The notes under the pieces are model-generated. The model was given only the letters and a program-made list of their open reading frames with translations. It searched no databases and was not told where the DNA came from. From the NCBI GenBank assembly GCA_910587715.1, contig CAJUMV010000010.1, forward strand, positions 1-64,000: DNA of 64,000 nt, written 5' to 3'. This document shows, in pieces, positions 17,073 through 26,700 of the stretch (positions within the stretch are counted from its first letter, which is position 1; each line of letters begins with the position of its first letter). Source of the DNA: an uncultured Lachnospiraceae bacterium (GTDB lineage: Bacteria > Bacillota > Clostridia > Lachnospirales > Lachnospiraceae). The translations under genes were made by a program, and so were the position numbers.

Positions 17073-18053
17073 TTATAATAACTGCGTGCCGCAGTTGCCA
17101 CAGAATTTGGACCCTGTAGTCGGTGTGCCGCAGTTCGGGCAGAATTTCGGTCCCTGTCCGCCCTGTGCCGCGGGCTGTCCCTGCGTCTGAGGCGCCGTAT
17201 TCTGACCACCCATATTCATCTGGTTCACCATCTGCTGACCGATCGCCATGCCCATCTGCAGACCGACCATATCGGACGCCATGCCCGCGCCGCTTCCGCC
17301 GCCTTTGCCCATGGAATCCGCCGCCGCCATCTGGGTGTACTTATTCATATCACCCACCATGGACTGTGCCGCCGCTTTCTCCTGCATCTTCCGGATCTCT
17401 TCCGGGTAGGAGAAACTCTCAATCGTAAAGCCCGAAATCGCAATGCCGAGCGTCCGCATGTCCGCATCCAGCTCGCCCTCAATGCCCTTGGCGATGTTTC
17501 TCGCATCCGCCTGCAGGTTGAACATATCCCTGCCCTCTTTGCTGATCCAGCTCATAAGAAGCTGGTCAAGACTCGCAATGATGCGCTCCTTCACGTCCCC
17601 CACCGTGTATGTCTGTCTGATGCCCGCCAGCTTTTCAATCAGCACATCATGCGCCGCCACCCTACAATTGAACGCGCCGAAAGCGCGGATCGGCATACCG
17701 CCGGGAAGCCCGGGCGCGGGCAGATTGATCGCGTTTTTCGTGCCCCATTTCACCAAAAGCTCCTTCGTGTTGATAAAGAGCACCTCCGCGCGAAGCGGCG
17801 TGCTGAAACCGAACTTGAAACTCTTTAATGTAGTGAGGAAAGGAATGATGTCGGACTCGATATCGTAATCGCCGTCCTCCACGAAAATACCTTCCACCCT
17901 GCCGTTATACAGGAAAATCGCATCCTGCCCCGGACGGATGATCAGACGGGAGCCTTTCTTGATCTCCTGATTCTGGAACTTATAAAACAAAACGCCCGCA
18001 CCGTTCTCATTCCACTCGATAACACTTGAAAACTGATTCTTTAAAAATCCCAT
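17073..18053 (-). CDS. SPFH/YdjI-like protein with double zinc ribbon
   Basis: Residues ~1-230 match the SPFH-type family of B. subtilis YdjI (IEWNENGAGVLFYKFQNQEIKKGSRLIIRPGQDAIF in part, then an AGIRQTYTVGDVKERI region and a long amphipathic helix KMQEKAAAQS). A Gly/Met/Gln-rich linker (~235-300) leads to a C-terminal zinc ribbon with two C-x2-C pairs (CPNCG...CGNCG). These proteins are membrane-associated scaffolds; the exact role is unclear. SD AGGG lies a few nt before the ATG. It ends 18 nt before pcrA, so the two may share a transcript. A second SPFH gene lies at 62745. Confidence 0.85.
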   Translation of the reverse strand: MGFLKNQFSSVIEWNENGAGVLFYKFQNQEIKKGSRLIIRPGQDAIFLYNGRVEGIFVEDGDYDIESDIIPFLTTLKSFKFGFSTPLRAEVLFINTKELLVKWGTKNAINLPAPGLPGGMPIRAFGAFNCRVAAHDVLIEKLAGIRQTYTVGDVKERIIASLDQLLMSWISKEGRDMFNLQADARNIAKGIEGELDADMRTLGIAISGFTIESFSYPEEIRKMQEKAAAQSMVGDMNKYTQMAAADSMGKGGGSGAGMASDMVGLQMGMAIGQQMVNQMNMGGQNTAPQTQGQPAAQGGQGPKFCPNCGTPTTGSKFCGNCGTQLL

Positions 18054-18196
18054 TTTACCCTCCGTTTTTCCATCATTAATCTTATCAGTATATCTAGTAT
18101 ATCTTAAAATCCATGAAGTTTCAACGTAACAGTTCAGTACTTTGCATTTGTTGCAAATTCCGTGAGCACAAGTAACGGTTTGGAAAATGCTGCACT

Positions 18197-19681
18197 TTAA
18201 TTCCTGCTCTGGTTAAGCTGCTTTGCCTGATCGCTCAGACCCTCCACCAGTCTGTCCACTTCTCCCACAATCTTCGTATTGTTCTCGCTCACCCGGAATG
18301 TCTCCTGCGAATGCGCGGACACTTCCTGCATAATCGCAGAGATCGTCTGAATGCTCTCCACGATCACCCGGTTCGCCTCCGCCAGCTGCTTCACGGAACT
18401 GTCAAGCCGCCTGCTCTGTTCATCCACCTGCTCGGTGTCCGTCGCAATCTTCTCAAAGCTGTCAGCCGCCTGTACGGCGGACTCGCTCTGCCTGCGGTTG
18501 CTCTCCATCAGCTCTTCCACCGTGCCGGCAGCAATCTTCAGTTTATCCGAAACACTGCGGATCACATCCGTGATATCTACCGTCGCGCTCTGAGTCTGGT
18601 TCGCCAGATTGGAAATCTCTGACGCCACCACAGCAAAACCCCTGCCCGCTTCCCCGGCGCGCGCCGCCTCAATACTGGCATTTAAAGAGAGCAGGCTGGT
18701 CTGGCTCGCCACGTTTGTGATCATATCTATAATGGTCTGCATGTTGGCGGTATGTTCCGCCAGCTCCTTCATCTCCTCCACTGCACGGGTTCCCGACTTC
18801 TCGGAGTGCTCCATCTGTGTTGTCAGCGTCTGCAAGTTCTCCCTGCCGAGCCGCACACTGTCCTTCGTCTCCGCCATGTGCTGCGTGATCGCCTCCATCA
18901 CGTCCGCCATCTGACCAATATGGTTCTGAATCTCCTCCGTCTTTCCGAGCTGGTTCTGAATAGATTCCGCCGTCTCATTGGTGCCGGAGGAAACTTCCTG
19001 CATAGCGTTTCTCGTCTCCGACACCGCGCTCCCCAGCTCGCGCATCTGTCCCGCCACATCGAGAATCCCGTCGGACATCTGCCCGGAGATCCGCATCACT
19101 TTGTCAAGCAGGTCGGAAACGTTATCCTTCTCCCGGTCCAGTTCCTCCAGCTTTCCCGTATTGATTTTTTCCAGTGTCCTTGTGGAGAGGCAGAGAAATA
19201 TCGCCACCAACAGAAGAAGCGCTACCCGGATTTCATAGCTCGCCATATCCGCCCCGACAAGAGCCCCCATCGCGCCCTGCCAGCCCAGAAACACCAGATT
19301 GGCGACAAGACCGAAGCCTGACACCCACGCGCAAAGCTTCACGTCCGAATAGAGAACGAGCACCATATAAAGCGGTATGATATAAGTGAACGCCACCATA
19401 CTCACTGTGGTAAACACCACAAAAACATAAAACAGACTGTACATCACGCCTATCAAATATTTCAGACGCGTATCCTCCGGTTTTCGCCGATAAAGGATAA
19501 ATTCAACCGCCACCGGCAAAACCGCAATCATAGAAAACACCGCATAATATCCGATGGTCCTGCTGCCCTTTAACACCTCGACCAGATACGCGGCCTCCAG
19601 CACAGCCACGATCACCGTATGGCAGGCGATCGCTATCTTGTTCATTGCCTTTGCACCATTAAATACACCATTTTTTTCCAT
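18197..19681 (-). CDS. methyl-accepting chemotaxis protein
   Basis: The N-terminal ~190 residues contain about six hydrophobic membrane helices and no large extracellular sensor domain, so the input is probably sensed within the membrane. After a short linker the signalling domain follows (~200-494), with the conserved hairpin tip SLLSLNASIEAARAGEAGRG and flanking methylation helices. Such receptors control a CheA kinase through CheW. No HAMP is evident. The start ATG follows GGAGGGACGG. No other chemotaxis genes are in the window, so it works at a distance. A promoter lies upstream (19752-19781). Confidence 0.9.
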   Translation of the reverse strand: MEKNGVFNGAKAMNKIAIACHTVIVAVLEAAYLVEVLKGSRTIGYYAVFSMIAVLPVAVEFILYRRKPEDTRLKYLIGVMYSLFYVFVVFTTVSMVAFTYIIPLYMVLVLYSDVKLCAWVSGFGLVANLVFLGWQGAMGALVGADMASYEIRVALLLLVAIFLCLSTRTLEKINTGKLEELDREKDNVSDLLDKVMRISGQMSDGILDVAGQMRELGSAVSETRNAMQEVSSGTNETAESIQNQLGKTEEIQNHIGQMADVMEAITQHMAETKDSVRLGRENLQTLTTQMEHSEKSGTRAVEEMKELAEHTANMQTIIDMITNVASQTSLLSLNASIEAARAGEAGRGFAVVASEISNLANQTQSATVDITDVIRSVSDKLKIAAGTVEELMESNRRQSESAVQAADSFEKIATDTEQVDEQSRRLDSSVKQLAEANRVIVESIQTISAIMQEVSAHSQETFRVSENNTKIVGEVDRLVEGLSDQAKQLNQSRN

Positions 19682-19751
19682 CTTCCGTCCCTCCGTATGT
19701 ACGCAGTATTTAGTAGTATTATGTATGTATAAAAATGCAAAATTATGGCTT

Positions 19752-19781
19752 AGTATACCATATCAATTCATGGTACTACAA
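19752..19781 (-). promoter_or_regulatory. promoter of the chemotaxis receptor gene
   Basis: On the minus strand TTGTAG, an 18-nt spacer and TATACT lie about 70 nt before the start codon. Confidence 0.55.
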
Positions 19782-19888
19782 TACCCATATGCCCATTCGG
19801 AGCCTTTCTGGTACAATTTGTCGTTTTTTTGGTATAGATTGTATGATTAGTTTACATAACTTTCATAGAGAGACCGTCCCGGGATTTG

Positions 19889-20749
19889 CTACCTAACCCC
19901 GATTACAATTCCAACAATGATTATGGCAGCGCAGATAAGCTTATGTGTGGTATTCTTTTCCTTAAATAAATACCGCCCGGCAAGAATGGTCACCACACAG
20001 CCCGCCTGCTTTAGGAGCGTCATGATCGTAATCCTGCTTCCCTCCATGCCGTTTGCCACAAAAAGCGCCCTGTCCGCAATGACGATCAGCAGACTCAAAA
20101 GCCACACCCACTTATTGCAGACCGCCCGTTTCCAGTTCACCGGCGTACGGGAAATGAGAATAAACAGCAAATAGAATAGAGTTAAAAACAGCAGATACCA
20201 GAACTGCAGCTGGAAACTTGTGATATCCTTCATCAAAATTTTGTCAAGCAGACCGGAGACCGCGTTTAACAGGCAGGAAGCAAACGCCATCACCACATAT
20301 TTTATTTCCACGGACTCTCCCGCACTCTTCGCCGCCTCCCGCACGCTCTTCGGGTGGTATTTTAATAGAAGAAGCCCAGCCGACACGAGAAGCAGCCCGG
20401 TCACCTGAAAGGTTCCGAGTGTCTCCTGCAATACAATCACGCCAAGCATGGTGGCAAACATAACACGGGAAAGATCCAGCACACCGTACAGGCTGATAGG
20501 CATTCTCTTAATTGCCCGGAAACTGCACATCCACGCCAGAAAAATGACGAAAGACTTCATGGCAATGTAAAAATAAAAGCGCGGCTCCACGCCCATCGAC
20601 ACCCTTGCAGACGGCAGAACTATCGCAAAAGACAAGAAAGTGTACATAAACAATACTTCTATGGTAGAGTTTTCCTCCAGAGCCTTTTTCTTGACAATCT
20701 CCCGCACGCCCTTTAAGACGCCGTATAACAAGACCAGCCAAATCCACAT
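19889..20749 (-). CDS. EamA/DMT-family transporter
   Basis: This 286-residue integral membrane protein shows ten hydrophobic segments arranged as two EamA-like halves, beginning MWIWLVLLYGVLKGVREIVKKKAL. Features such as the ISLYGVLDLSRVMFATMLGVIVLQE stretch and the second-half LLKQAGCVVTILAGRYLFKEK are typical of drug/metabolite transporters. I chose ATG at 20749 because GGGAGGT lies before it; the in-frame GTG at 20767 overlaps that site. The substrate is unknown. It stands alone, between the chemotaxis receptor and tRNA-Gly. Confidence 0.85.
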   Translation of the reverse strand: MWIWLVLLYGVLKGVREIVKKKALEENSTIEVLFMYTFLSFAIVLPSARVSMGVEPRFYFYIAMKSFVIFLAWMCSFRAIKRMPISLYGVLDLSRVMFATMLGVIVLQETLGTFQVTGLLLVSAGLLLLKYHPKSVREAAKSAGESVEIKYVVMAFASCLLNAVSGLLDKILMKDITSFQLQFWYLLFLTLFYLLFILISRTPVNWKRAVCNKWVWLLSLLIVIADRALFVANGMEGSRITIMTLLKQAGCVVTILAGRYLFKEKNTTHKLICAAIIIVGIVIGVR

Positions 20750-20813
20750 TTCTTTTGTACCTCCCACTTATGCGCGAAAAAAAATAAGGCATTTCCACGC
20801 CTTATTTTGTGAA

Positions 20814-20884
20814 AGCAGGCGAGGGGAATCGAACCCCCCTCCCAAGCTTGGGAAGCTTGTATTCTACCGATGAACTACGCCTGC
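20814..20884 (-). tRNA. tRNA-Gly (anticodon CCC)
   Basis: The minus strand folds into a 71-nt cloverleaf: acceptor GCAGGCG/CGCCTGC, D-arm with GTTC...GGTAGAAT, anticodon stem CAAGC/GCTTG with loop TTCCCAA, a short variable loop, and a T-arm with TTCGATT. Discriminator U is usual for glycine. CCA is not encoded. Confidence 0.93.
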
Positions 20885-21011
20885 AAACTTACGACTTAAT
20901 CAGTATACCATTTTATCCTCAAAAAGAAAAGCACTTTTTTCTCTTCCGCATAAACTATAGTAAAATGTCTTTTATGGATTGCCCGCAGGAAGCGGTAATC
21001 CGAGGAGGAAC

Positions 21012-22025
21012 ATGAAAAAAACAGGCAGCATATTTTTGGCGGCGCTTCTGCTTATGAGCGTCCTCTGGGGCTGCGGAAAAGCGCCCGGCGAAAGCGCGCC
21101 CGCCTCTTCCGGCAAAACGCCCGTGGTACTAAACGAAGTGGCTCACTCTATTTTCTACGCACCCATGTATGTGGCAATTGAGGAAGGGTATTTTGCCGAC
21201 GAAGGCATCGACTTGACCCTGATCACAGGCTTTGGCGCCGACAAGACGATGACCGCGCTCTTAACAGGTGAGGCGGATATCGGCTTTATGGGCAGCGAAA
21301 GCACCATCTACACTTACAAGGAAGGCGCATCCGACTACGCGGTAAACTTCGCGCAGCTCACCCAGCGCGCCGGCAACTTCCTCGTATCCAGAGAGCCCAT
21401 TGAAAACTTTACATGGGATATGCTCATCGGCAAAGACGTGCTCGGCGGGCGGGCGGGCGGTATGCCGGAAATGGTTTTCGAGTACATTTTAAAGAAGAAC
21501 GACATTGACCCCGCAAACGACCTTTCCATCGACCAGAGCATCGACTTCGGCTCCACGGCGGCAGCTTTTTCCGGCGGGCAGGGGGATTTTTCGGTTGAGT
21601 TCGAACCCCACGCCACCTCCCTCGAGGCGAAAGGCGACGGCTACGTCGTTGCCTCCCTCGGCGAAGATTCCGGCTATGTGCCCTACACCGCCTTCTCCGC
21701 CAGAAAGAGCTATATCGAGAAAAACCCCGCTGTGATCGAGTCCTTCACCCGCGCCCTGCAGAAAGGCATGGACTATGTGCAGACCCATACCCCTGCGGAG
21801 ATCGCCAAGGTGATCGCGCCCCAATTTGCGGAGACGGATCTTGCCACCATAGAGACGATCGTCGGCAGATATGCCGCGCAGGACACATGGAAATCGGACC
21901 TCGTCTTCTCGGAAGACAGCTTCACCCTCTTAGAAAACATTCTGGAAGAAGCCGGCGAACTGGACGGCAGGGTACCTTACGCCGATCTGGTAGACACCAC
22001 CTTCGCCAAGAAGGTCCTGCAGTAG
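21012..22025 (+). CDS. NMT1/SsuA-like substrate-binding lipoprotein, orphan
   Basis: This 337-residue solute-binding protein starts at ATG 21012 after GAGGAGG. It has a lipoprotein signal with LWGC lipobox (SVLWGCGKAP). The mature protein begins VVLNEVAHSIFYAPMYVAIE and GYFADEGIDLTL, typical of the NMT1/THI5-like and SsuA families that bind thiamine precursors, nitrate, sulfonates or taurine. No permease or ATPase gene is adjacent, so its transporter partner must be encoded elsewhere or is lost. It ends with a strong terminator. Substrate cannot be inferred. Confidence 0.85.
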   Translation: MKKTGSIFLAALLLMSVLWGCGKAPGESAPASSGKTPVVLNEVAHSIFYAPMYVAIEEGYFADEGIDLTLITGFGADKTMTALLTGEADIGFMGSESTIYTYKEGASDYAVNFAQLTQRAGNFLVSREPIENFTWDMLIGKDVLGGRAGGMPEMVFEYILKKNDIDPANDLSIDQSIDFGSTAAAFSGGQGDFSVEFEPHATSLEAKGDGYVVASLGEDSGYVPYTAFSARKSYIEKNPAVIESFTRALQKGMDYVQTHTPAEIAKVIAPQFAETDLATIETIVGRYAAQDTWKSDLVFSEDSFTLLENILEEAGELDGRVPYADLVDTTFAKKVLQ

Positions 22026-22053
22026 CCTTATCCCATACGGCTTCCTATACGAG

Positions 22054-22086
22054 AAAGACGCCCGGCTCATCCGTCGGGCGTCTTTT
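22054..22086. terminator. bidirectional terminator
   Basis: AAAGACGCCCG and CGGGCGTCTTT form an 11-bp stem with a 10-nt loop and a U-tail, between the lipoprotein gene and the convergent Hpt gene. Confidence 0.9.
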
Positions 22087-22098
22087 ATATGATGTAAC

Positions 22099-22473
22099 CT
22101 ATACTTCTCCCAGAAGCTCTTTCAGGGCGTCCACCACAAACTGATACTGCGTCAGCATCTCCTCCACCCCCACCTGCATCACCGAGTAGTTTTCCTCCTT
22201 CACCGCCGTCTCCTGTTCTGCAGCGAGCTGAGACAGATAGGTGGCGCCGATGGATTTCATGGCATTTTTCAGCCCGTGTACTTCAATGCGGTAACGCTCA
22301 TAATCCTTCGCCTCGTAAACACTGCGAATCAGGGGGATTTTCTCCTTACCCTCTTCCATGGCTGCCCAGAGCACTTCCATGTAGATTTCCTCATCATCCC
22401 CGCACAGCCTGATGCCTTCCTGCACATCGAATCCTTTGATTGTCAGATCCTCAAACGACCGAATCATTCCCAT
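22099..22473 (-). CDS. stand-alone Hpt phosphotransfer protein
   Basis: This 124-residue protein is a histidine phosphotransfer domain. The conserved EVHGLKNAMKSIGA places the phospho-accepting His at residue 66, inside a four-helix bundle. The ATG at 22473 follows AGGAGGAAGAG and lies 1 nt after the stop of the DUF1836 gene, so the two are coupled. Hpt proteins shuttle phosphate between hybrid kinase receiver domains and response regulators. The hybrid kinase at 23747 has two receivers and no Hpt, which makes it the likely partner (inference). Confidence 0.85.
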   Translation of the reverse strand: MGMIRSFEDLTIKGFDVQEGIRLCGDDEEIYMEVLWAAMEEGKEKIPLIRSVYEAKDYERYRIEVHGLKNAMKSIGATYLSQLAAEQETAVKEENYSVMQVGVEEMLTQYQFVVDALKELLGEV

Positions 22474-22474
22474 T

Positions 22475-23113
22475 TTACTCTTCCTCCTGCACCTTTCCCT
22501 TTTTTCTTGTATCCTTGCCGCGTTTGTCCGTAATGCCGTCAATCATCTTTTCAATCAACAGCTTTTTGACATAAACGTCAAAGCTTAACATGCAGATAAA
22601 GGAGAAAAATTTCAGAAAGTCCCGATCTTCTGCGGGCGCATCATCAAAGGTTTTCTGGGCAATCCGGAACTTCTCATCCACATCTGCCTTTAATACATCC
22701 GTCTGCTCCCGCTCCAGTCCGAAGACCTCTTCGTAGACACGGGAAAGATCATACGCCTCTCCGTTCTGAAAAAAGCGATTTGTAATCGGCTCTAAGAGCT
22801 CCTGAATATCGCTGATTGATAATATCCCCTTATAATAGTAGATAAAAATTAAAAGAAGCACATGATCCTTTGAGTATTTCTTTTTTACAGGCGGCGGAAG
22901 CAGATTATTCTTGGCGTAATTATTGATCATTGTCTTCGTCAGAATCTTATCGGCAGCGGGGTCTCTCGTCGTATTTTTCAAACGGGACTCTATGAACGTT
23001 GTCACCTGATCCATATAGAGATCGATGTCGGGAATATCCTCTGCCCTAATATATTCAATTCTGTCCAGACTTCCCTGAATGCTGTTTAACAAATCCTCTA
23101 TGTTGATCGTCAT
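22475..23113 (-). CDS. DUF1836 family protein
   Basis: Residues ~55-160 fit DUF1836 (DKILTKTMINNYAKNNLLPPP and the following KKKYSKDHVLLLIFIYY... ISISDIQELL), a MerR-like helix-turn-helix family of Firmicutes. I chose ATG at 23113 (MTINIEDLLNS) rather than the longer frame opening because the upstream part is basic and unlike the family. This gives 212 residues. A charged Lys-rich tail ends it. Its stop lies 1 nt from the Hpt start. The role is unknown, presumably transcriptional. Confidence 0.82.
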   Translation of the reverse strand: MTINIEDLLNSIQGSLDRIEYIRAEDIPDIDLYMDQVTTFIESRLKNTTRDPAADKILTKTMINNYAKNNLLPPPVKKKYSKDHVLLLIFIYYYKGILSISDIQELLEPITNRFFQNGEAYDLSRVYEEVFGLEREQTDVLKADVDEKFRIAQKTFDDAPAEDRDFLKFFSFICMLSFDVYVKKLLIEKMIDGITDKRGKDTRKKGKVQEEE

Positions 23114-23247
23114 GCCTGCACCTTCCGCCTTCCTTTGCTTCCTATTATATAGTTTTCGCATCTGCCTGACAAGTGTTTTATCCAAACGCGAAAGCAAGCC
23201 CGCAAACCTGACTGTTCCTTTATTCCGTACCGCAGACACCCTGACAG

Positions 23248-23276
23248 TTTACAAAAAAATGCGATTGTGGTATATT
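23248..23276 (+). promoter_or_regulatory. promoter upstream of the YerC gene
   Basis: TTTACA (23248-23253), a 17-nt spacer and TATATT (23271-23276), about 60 nt before the start codon. Confidence 0.6.
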
Positions 23277-23339
23277 CATACATAAAGGTTGTAAAGTTTT
23301 AACGTATGAAAGCGTTTTCACATACAGAATGGAGGAACT

Positions 23340-23627
23340 ATGAATAAAAAACTCAAAACCGACGCTGTTGACCATCTGTTTCAGGCCATTCTCTGCCTGC
23401 AGACGCAGGAAGAATGCTATGATTTCTTCGAGGACCTGTGTACCGTCAACGAGCTTTTGTCCCTTTCCCAGCGCTTCGAGGTGGCATCCATGCTCAAACA
23501 GCACAAGACATATCTGGAGATTGCGGAAAAAACGGGCGCGTCAACTGCCACCATCAGCCGCGTCAACCGTTCGCTGAATTACGGCAACGATGGTTATGAC
23601 CTTATCTTTAACCGTCTGGGCTCCTAA
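23340..23627 (+). CDS. YerC/YecD-type TrpR-like DNA-binding protein
   Basis: This 95-residue protein follows GGAGG. It matches the TrpR-like YerC/YecD family: a helical N-terminus (DHLFQAILCLQTQEECYDFF), RFEVASMLKQHKTYLEIAEK and the helix-turn-helix TGASTATISRVNRSLNYG. These are small repressors known only by family in most Firmicutes. It lies between the divergent DUF1836-Hpt pair and the hybrid kinase gene. Confidence 0.92.
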   Translation: MNKKLKTDAVDHLFQAILCLQTQEECYDFFEDLCTVNELLSLSQRFEVASMLKQHKTYLEIAEKTGASTATISRVNRSLNYGNDGYDLIFNRLGS

Positions 23628-23675
23628 ACCGGCAGTTTTTATGTATACGGAATTTTCTGCAAAACCTTTCCCATA

Positions 23676-23704
23676 TTGACACAAATTTGCAGTCTTGTTA
23701 GAAT
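23676..23704 (+). promoter_or_regulatory. promoter of the hybrid histidine kinase
   Basis: TTGACA (23676-23681), a 17-nt spacer and TAGAAT (23699-23704). The start codon at 23747 follows at a normal distance. Confidence 0.75.
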
Positions 23705-23746
23705 AAAAATAGCAAACTAAAATTGTCATGGCAGAGGGAAACAGAT

Positions 23747-26700
23747 ATGTATACTTGTAGTCTCCATATTTATTTCGTAGGGCATCCAAGCCACGCTTTT
23801 GACGTGATAAAAAAAATGCCTTCTCTTACACATTTTACCCATATTTTTTCCGAAAGTGACGAGGCAGAGGTTTCTCTGTCTCAAAAGGCGGACGTAATCA
23901 TAGCCGACCTGTCCCATTTGGATATGCGCTCTGCGCTGCCAATCATCCTGCAAAACCGTCGTGACGGGGTGCCGGTTATTTTGCTTGCGGACAAAAAGCA
24001 GATGCAGCTTCTCTGTGCGGAGCCGGCATTAAAGGATATCACGGATATCTGGATTCACCCTATGTCCGACGAGGAACTCCGTTTCCGTTTCTTAAGGTGG
24101 CAGGAAGCTTATAAGATGGGCAAGGATTTCTGGGAAACCGGTCATTTTCTTGAGACAACGATCAACAATGTTCCCAATCTAATCTGGTATAAGGATAAAG
24201 AGGGTGTCCACGAAAAAGTAAACAACAGCTTCTGTCAGGCGGTCAATAAGACCAAAGAACAGGTACAGGGCAGACGGCACGCCTATATCTGGGACGTGGC
24301 GGAGGACGACCCTGCCTGCATTGAATCGGAGCATCAGGTGATGAGCACCAGACAGACCCTTTTATCCGAGGAGACCATTAAGGCGGGGGAGGAAACCCGC
24401 ACCCTCATGTGCTACAAGTCTCCCTTATATAACTGCGACGGCACCGTGATGGGAACCGTCGGCGTGGGCATCGATGTAACGAAGGAACGTGCCTACGAAC
24501 AGGAAATCATTACCAAAAACCGGAATCTGGAGACCATCCTTGCCACCATAGACTGCGGCGTCATGCGGCACACGCTGGACGATGCCCGTATTTTAGACAT
24601 AAACAAGGCTGCCCTGCGGATTCTCGGCTATGAAACGCTGAATGAGATGATGGCGGACGGCTTTGACCTGATTGCGTCCACTGTGATGGACGAAGACAAA
24701 CCCCTTTTGCGCGGCAGCATAAAGATGTTAAAAAAAGCGGGAGATACGGTCGATGTGGAATACCGCGTACAGCATAAAAACGGAGAGATTATCCATGTTA
24801 TGGGGAATATCAAGCTCTACGAGGAAAACGGAAATCTCTACTGCCAGCGTTTTCTTTTGGACGTAACCGAGCAGAAACTGCAGGAAAAGAAAAACCAGCG
24901 GCGGCAGATGGAACTGGTACAGGCTCTGAGCCGGGATTTCAAGCTTGTGTGCTTCGTAGACGCCGAGACTGGCATCCTTATCCCGATTCGTACCGGCAGA
25001 CGCGAACTGGACAGTATTTTTGAAAATAAAATTTCCCTGCGGGAAAGCATGGAACAGTACATAGAGGATTGCGTCTATGAGGAGGATCGGGAAATGCTGC
25101 GGCACGCCGTTTCTCTCGACACGCTGAAAGAAGAGCTTGGCGGAAAGCAGGCATACTCAGTCAATTACCGTAAATATCAGGACAAACAGCTCGTCTATTA
25201 CCAGCTGAAGGCAGTGAGCGCCGGCACAGAAGACGGCAGCAGCGGCATCGTTCTCGGTTTTCGCAGTGTGGACGCGGAAATACGTCGGGAAATGGAGCAG
25301 AACACGCTGCTTGAAACCGCTCTCTCCCAGGCCAATCGTGCCAGCAAGGCAAAGAGCGTATTTTTGTCGAATATGTCTCATGACATCCGCACCCCGATGA
25401 ACGCCATCGTAGGCTTTACGAATTTGGCAATCACACATATCGGACAGACAGAGCTTGTCGCGGAATATCTAAAAAAAATCCAGACTTCCGGCAATCATCT
25501 GCTGAGTCTGATCAACGACATACTGGATATGAGCCATATCGAGAGCGGGAAAATCCATCTGGAGGAAAAGCTCTGCAGCCTTCCCGAGATCCTGCACGGT
25601 CTGCGCAATATTTTACAGGCGGATATCCACGCGAAGCAGCTTGAACTGCACATTGACACAGTGGACGTTGTGGACGAAGCCATTTACTGTGATAAGCTCC
25701 GTCTCAATCAGGTGCTTTTGAACCTGTTAAGCAATGCCGTGAAATATACCGGCGCAGGCGGTCATGTCAGTATGCGCATTACCGAAAAAACGGACGCGCC
25801 CGACGGATACGCCAACTACGTCTTTACCATCAAGGACACCGGCATCGGCATGAGCCAGGAATTTGTAGAACGTATTTTCGAACCCTTTGAGCGGGAGCGC
25901 AACAGCACCATCAGCAAGATACAGGGCACCGGTCTCGGCATGGCGATCACGAAAAATATCGTGGATATGATGCATGGCTCCATTTCCGTGACGAGCGAAC
26001 AGGACGTTGGCACCGAATTTACCGTCTCCTTCACCTTCCGTCTGCACGAGGAAAAGAAGGAACCGATGATACTGCCGGAGTTAAAAGACTGCAAAGCTCT
26101 GGTGGTCGACGACGATTTCAATACCTGCGACAGCGTATCCTATATGCTGGGACAACTCGGTATGCAGGCGGAATGGACGCTGTCCGGCAAGGAAGCGGTG
26201 CTTCGCAGCCATCAGGCTGTCATGCGTAACACAAACTATTCCGTGTACATTGTAGACTGGCTGCTTCCCGACATGAACGGCGTCGAGGTGACTCGGAGAA
26301 TCCGCAAGGAAACCGGCGGGAATGTGCCCGTTATCATCCTGACCGCCTATGACTGGTCGGATATCGAAGTGGAAGCAAAGGAAGCCGGCGTCACGGCATT
26401 CTGCAACAAGCCGCTGTTTTTATCGGAATTAAGCGCCTGTCTGCAGTCCGTGCTGCAGCCCGGGTCGCAGGACACCGAAGCCGCGGAAAACGAGCTGCCC
26501 CTCCATCATACAGGGCGGATTCTGCTGGCAGAGGATGTGGAGATGAATCAGGAGCTCGCCGTGGCGATTCTCGAAAACGCAGGCTTTTCCGTAGACGTGG
26601 CGGACAACGGTCAGATTGCTCTGGAAAAGCTGAAATATTCGGAGCCGGGATACTATCGGGCAATCCTGATGGATATCCAGATGCCTGTCATGGACGGCTA